From: Colius striatus
Taxonomy: Eukaryota; Chordata; Aves; Coliiformes; Coliidae
DNA: 64,000 bases
Direction: 5' to 3'
Assembly (NCBI RefSeq): GCF_028858725.1
Contig: NC_084760.1
Location: 92,439,867 to 92,503,866, forward strand
Shown: piece by piece, positions 62,501 through 64,000 of the stretch
Numbering within the stretch: the first letter of the stretch is position 1
Layout: each line of letters opens with the position of its first letter
The notes under the pieces: generated by a model
What the model was told of the DNA's origin: nothing
Seen by the model: the letters and a program-made list of their open reading frames with translations, nothing else
Databases searched by the model: none
Made by a program: the position numbers and the translations under genes

Positions 62501-64000
62501 AAAAATATGGATACACACTAGTACAAGTAACACAGCCATTTGTATGTCTTCAGTCAGAATGTCTACTTTCACCATAATGACTGTAGGGAATAATTTTGAG
62601 TTACTCACTGCCATTAAAAGCCTAAAATACTTTTTTCCTTGGAAGCAGTCTTTTAAAAGAAGATCTAGGTGCTTTTCAAGGAGCTTCCTGGCAGCAACAT
62701 TTGAAAAGCTATGTAATAATCCCCGTCAGATGGAATGCAGTAGTTCAAGTTTCCTGTGTACCTGTGCTTCTCGCAGGAGATCCTCACTGCTCTGGTTCTT
62801 TCTCAGTGTGCCCAGCCCAGCAGACTGCTCCATGGAATCAAACATCGAGAATGGACGCACTTTCTTCTCTTTGTCTCGTAAAAAAGTTTCTCCTTCAGCT
62901 GTTTTTAGAGAGAGGGGAAGCTTTTTAAAAGGGACAACACAAGTGCAAGAATAAGAGTCCTGCTCTGTGCAATATTCAAGACAGTGTGTTGAAGGAGTGT
63001 TGCTTCTATCCGTTCAATCTCTGCGCTAGGGACCCATGGGCTTGCCAACTGCTATATCTTCAAAATTGAACAGGTGCATATATGAAGATGTTAGCATCTG
63101 CTTCCCCACCTGAGAAGAGGTTTGGGTTGGTTTGTTTGCAACACCATACTAAAGCTTATATGGCAATAGTCTTTTATGGGGGTTTTTTGGTGCTCTCAAA
63201 TGAATGTTACATATTTACTGCAGCATTTAGAAAAGATAGATATCATTAACTAGATACTGCCTGTTTTAAGATTAGCCAAGCACATAAGAGTCCTGATTGA
63301 TAATAAACTAAATATGAGCCAGCAATGTGCCCTCGTGGCCAAGGCGGCCAATGGCATCCTGGGATGCATCAAGAAGAGTGTGGCCAGCAGGTCAAGGGAG
63401 GTTCTTCTCCCTCTCTACTCTGCCCTGCTGAGGCCTCATCTGGAGTCCTGTGTCCAGTTCTGGGCTCCTCAGCTCAAGAGGGACAGGGAAGTGCTGGAGA
63501 GAGTCCAGCACAGGGCCACCAAGATGATCAGGGGACTGGAGCATTTTCCTTATAAGGAAAGGCTGCAGGAACTGGGGCTGTTTAGTCTGGAGAAGAGGAG
63601 ATTGAGGGGAGATCTTATTAACATGTATAAATATCTAAATGGTGGGTGTCAGGAGGTTGGGACATCCCTTTTTTCTATAGTATCTAGCAACTGGACAAGG
63701 GGTAATGGGATGAATCTGGAACACAAAAAGTTCCACTTAAACATAAGAAAAATCTATTTGACTGTTCAGGTGAGGGAGCCCTGGCACAGGCTGCCCAGAG
63801 GGGTTGTGGAGTCTCTTTCCTTGGAGGTCTTCAAGACCCACCTGGACATGTTCCTATGCAACCTGATCTAGGTAACCCTGCTTCTGCAGGGGGGTTGGAC
63901 TAGATGATCTCTAAAGGTCCCTTCCAACTCCTACCATTCTATGATTCTATGATAAGAACATACCTTGTCCTTCACTAGTCACAATGCCTTTTCCTGAAGT
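50551..64000 (-). CDS. TP53BP2: Apoptosis-stimulating of p53 protein 2 (ASPP2), last nine coding exons (5' part outside window)
   Basis: ASPP2 binds p53, and also PP1, NF-kB p65, BCL2 and YAP, through its C-terminal half. It promotes p53 pro-apoptotic activity and works at junctions in cell polarity. Minus-strand exons: 63964..64000 (partial), 62762..62898, 61519..62008, 60396..61171, 58362..58499, 57655..57788, 56464..56630, 53250..53449 and 50551..50592. They total 2121 nt: 706 residues and a stop, with consistent phases at every junction. Order: RPFSMFD segment, proline-rich region ([18 protein letters not shown]), [20 protein letters not shown], the [19 protein letters not shown]-ligand stretch, RVKF PP1-docking motif, ankyrin repeats ([19 protein letters not shown]), SH3 domain and C-terminus [13 protein letters not shown]. 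The N-terminal ubiquitin-like and coiled-coil parts lie right of the window. The SH3 ALYDY-type motif reads GLWDY here. Confidence 0.96.
50593..53249. other. TP53BP2 last intron (about 2.7 kb)
   Basis: AT-rich intron. No exon, repeat family or RNA gene recognised. Confidence 0.6.
53250..53449 (-). CDS. TP53BP2: TP53BP2 exon (SH3 domain)
   Basis: 200 nt, [20 protein letters not shown], then [35 protein letters not shown] and NLLG. Complete SH3 core. Acceptor gttgcag, donor gtgagt. Confidence 0.96.
53450..56463. other. TP53BP2 intron before the SH3 exon (about 3.0 kb)
   Basis: Only short frames without similarity that I recognise. No clear repeat. Confidence 0.6.
56464..56630 (-). CDS. TP53BP2: TP53BP2 exon (ankyrin repeats, continued)
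   Basis: 167 nt, [20 protein letters not shown], then [20 protein letters not shown] and [15 protein letters not shown]. Acceptor cttgcag, donor gtaggt. Confidence 0.96.
56631..57654. other. TP53BP2 intron between ankyrin exons
   Basis: About 1.0 kb. Nothing recognised. Confidence 0.6.
57655..57788 (-). CDS. TP53BP2: TP53BP2 exon (ankyrin repeat)
   Basis: 134 nt, [20 protein letters not shown] then [20 protein letters not shown] and DSDG. Classical ankyrin consensus. Acceptor gaatag, donor gtaagg. Confidence 0.95.
57789..58361. other. TP53BP2 intron before the first ankyrin exon
   Basis: About 0.57 kb. Nothing recognised. Confidence 0.6.
58362..58499 (-). CDS. TP53BP2: TP53BP2 exon (PP1-docking motif, start of ankyrin region)
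   Basis: 138 nt, [20 protein letters not shown] then [10 protein letters not shown] and [15 protein letters not shown] fits the RVxF PP1-docking motif. Acceptor tgacag, donor gtacaa. Confidence 0.95.
58500..60395. other. TP53BP2 intron (about 1.9 kb)
   Basis: AT-rich. Short A and T runs near 58.8 kb. No gene or named repeat. Confidence 0.6.
60396..61171 (-). CDS. TP53BP2: TP53BP2 large exon (776 nt)
   Basis: [48 protein letters not shown], then an acidic variable part and [19 protein letters not shown] with a PPPPY WW-ligand motif. Acceptor ctccacag, donor gtaagt. Confidence 0.96.
61172..61518. other. TP53BP2 intron before the 776-nt exon
   Basis: About 0.35 kb. Nothing recognised. Confidence 0.6.
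61519..62008 (-). CDS. TP53BP2: TP53BP2 exon (proline-rich region, 490 nt)
   Basis: [20 protein letters not shown] at the start, then [20 protein letters not shown] and [20 protein letters not shown]. Acceptor tctttcag, donor gtaagc. The middle part differs most from human. Confidence 0.95.
62009..62761. other. TP53BP2 intron before the proline-rich exon
   Basis: About 0.75 kb. Nothing recognised. Confidence 0.6.
62762..62898 (-). CDS. TP53BP2: TP53BP2 exon (RPFSMFD segment)
   Basis: 137 nt, [20 protein letters not shown], then [19 protein letters not shown]. Matches human ASPP2 [14 protein letters not shown] and [17 protein letters not shown]. Acceptor aaaacag, donor gtacac. Confidence 0.93.
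63268..63952 (+). mobile_element. CR1 LINE, 5'-truncated, with end of ORF2 and intact 3' tail
   Basis: Best-preserved mobile element in the window, about 0.68 kb, antisense inside a TP53BP2 intron. It carries the C-terminal part of CR1 ORF2 (reverse transcriptase region), then the short 3' UTR with ggggttggactagatgatct and the ATTCTATGATTCTATG tail. CR1 elements copy by target-primed reverse transcription and are usually 5'-truncated, as here. The 5' limit is approximate. Confidence 0.93.
63314..63871 (+). pseudogene. CR1 ORF2 C-terminal remnant
   Basis: Open frame of 185 codons to a stop at 63869..63871. It has [39 protein letters not shown] and [10 protein letters not shown], typical of the end of CR1 ORF2 downstream of the polymerase core. 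The endonuclease and catalytic polymerase parts are missing, so it cannot act alone. The absence of stops suggests a recent insertion. The first Met is not a real start. Confidence 0.88.
63964..64000 (-). CDS. TP53BP2: TP53BP2 exon (3' end only)
   Basis: Reads [12 protein letters not shown] in the frame that joins exon 62762..62898 through donor G|gtatgt. This linker region is poorly conserved, so the call rests on the donor, the phase and the position. Confidence 0.7.

Noticed and set aside
1-64000. Search for tRNA, rRNA, CRISPR, phage, plasmid or bacterial operon features
   Set aside because: None seen. Intron-rich vertebrate genes and CR1 repeats explain the window. A tRNA or miRNA scan could not be run, so small RNAs are not formally excluded.

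Overview
This window is vertebrate nuclear DNA, almost certainly from a bird. Large genes with GT-AG introns carry exons that translate to well-known vertebrate proteins. The interspersed repeats are mostly CR1 LINE fragments with the avian-type 3' end (the ATTCTATGATTCTATG tail next to the TTGGACTAGATGATCTCTAA block). I see no bacterial, phage or CRISPR features. The species cannot be fixed from sequence alone.

Three genes are present, in the order and orientation of the human 1q41 block CAPN8-CAPN2-TP53BP2 (established knowledge). (1) About 0.7-15.3 kb, minus strand: the first seven coding exons of a classical calpain, called CAPN8. The gene runs off the left edge. (2) About 21.5-49.1 kb, plus strand: a complete CAPN2 (m-calpain large subunit) in 21 coding exons. 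The spliced product is exactly 700 codons plus stop, with the catalytic triad at C105, H262 and N286 and a penta-EF-hand C-terminus. (3) About 49.5-64.0 kb, minus strand: the last nine coding exons of TP53BP2 (ASPP2), which enters from the right edge. They encode 706 residues: the proline-rich region, the RVKF docking motif, the ankyrin repeats and the SH3 domain.

The two calpains are head to head, about 6.2 kb apart, and their first seven coding exons have identical lengths and phases. They are an old inverted duplicate. CAPN8 has a TATA-type promoter candidate, while CAPN2 starts in a GC-rich CpG island. CAPN2 and TP53BP2 are tail to tail, with predicted cleavage sites only a few hundred bases apart. 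Biologically, the calpains are Ca2+-dependent cytosolic cysteine proteases, and ASPP2 is a p53, PP1 and NF-kB binding regulator. The three are neighbours and not a pathway.

I found no new system. The most interesting observation is that exon 4 is about 92% identical between CAPN8 and CAPN2, while exons 2, 3 and 5 are only about 71-75% identical. This fits local GC-biased gene conversion between inverted paralogues. Other points are a GC-AG intron next to a 12-nt microexon in CAPN2, three in-frame candidate acceptors at CAPN2 exon 17 that would change EF-hand 2, and a CR1 whose 3' end lies almost on a TP53BP2 splice donor.
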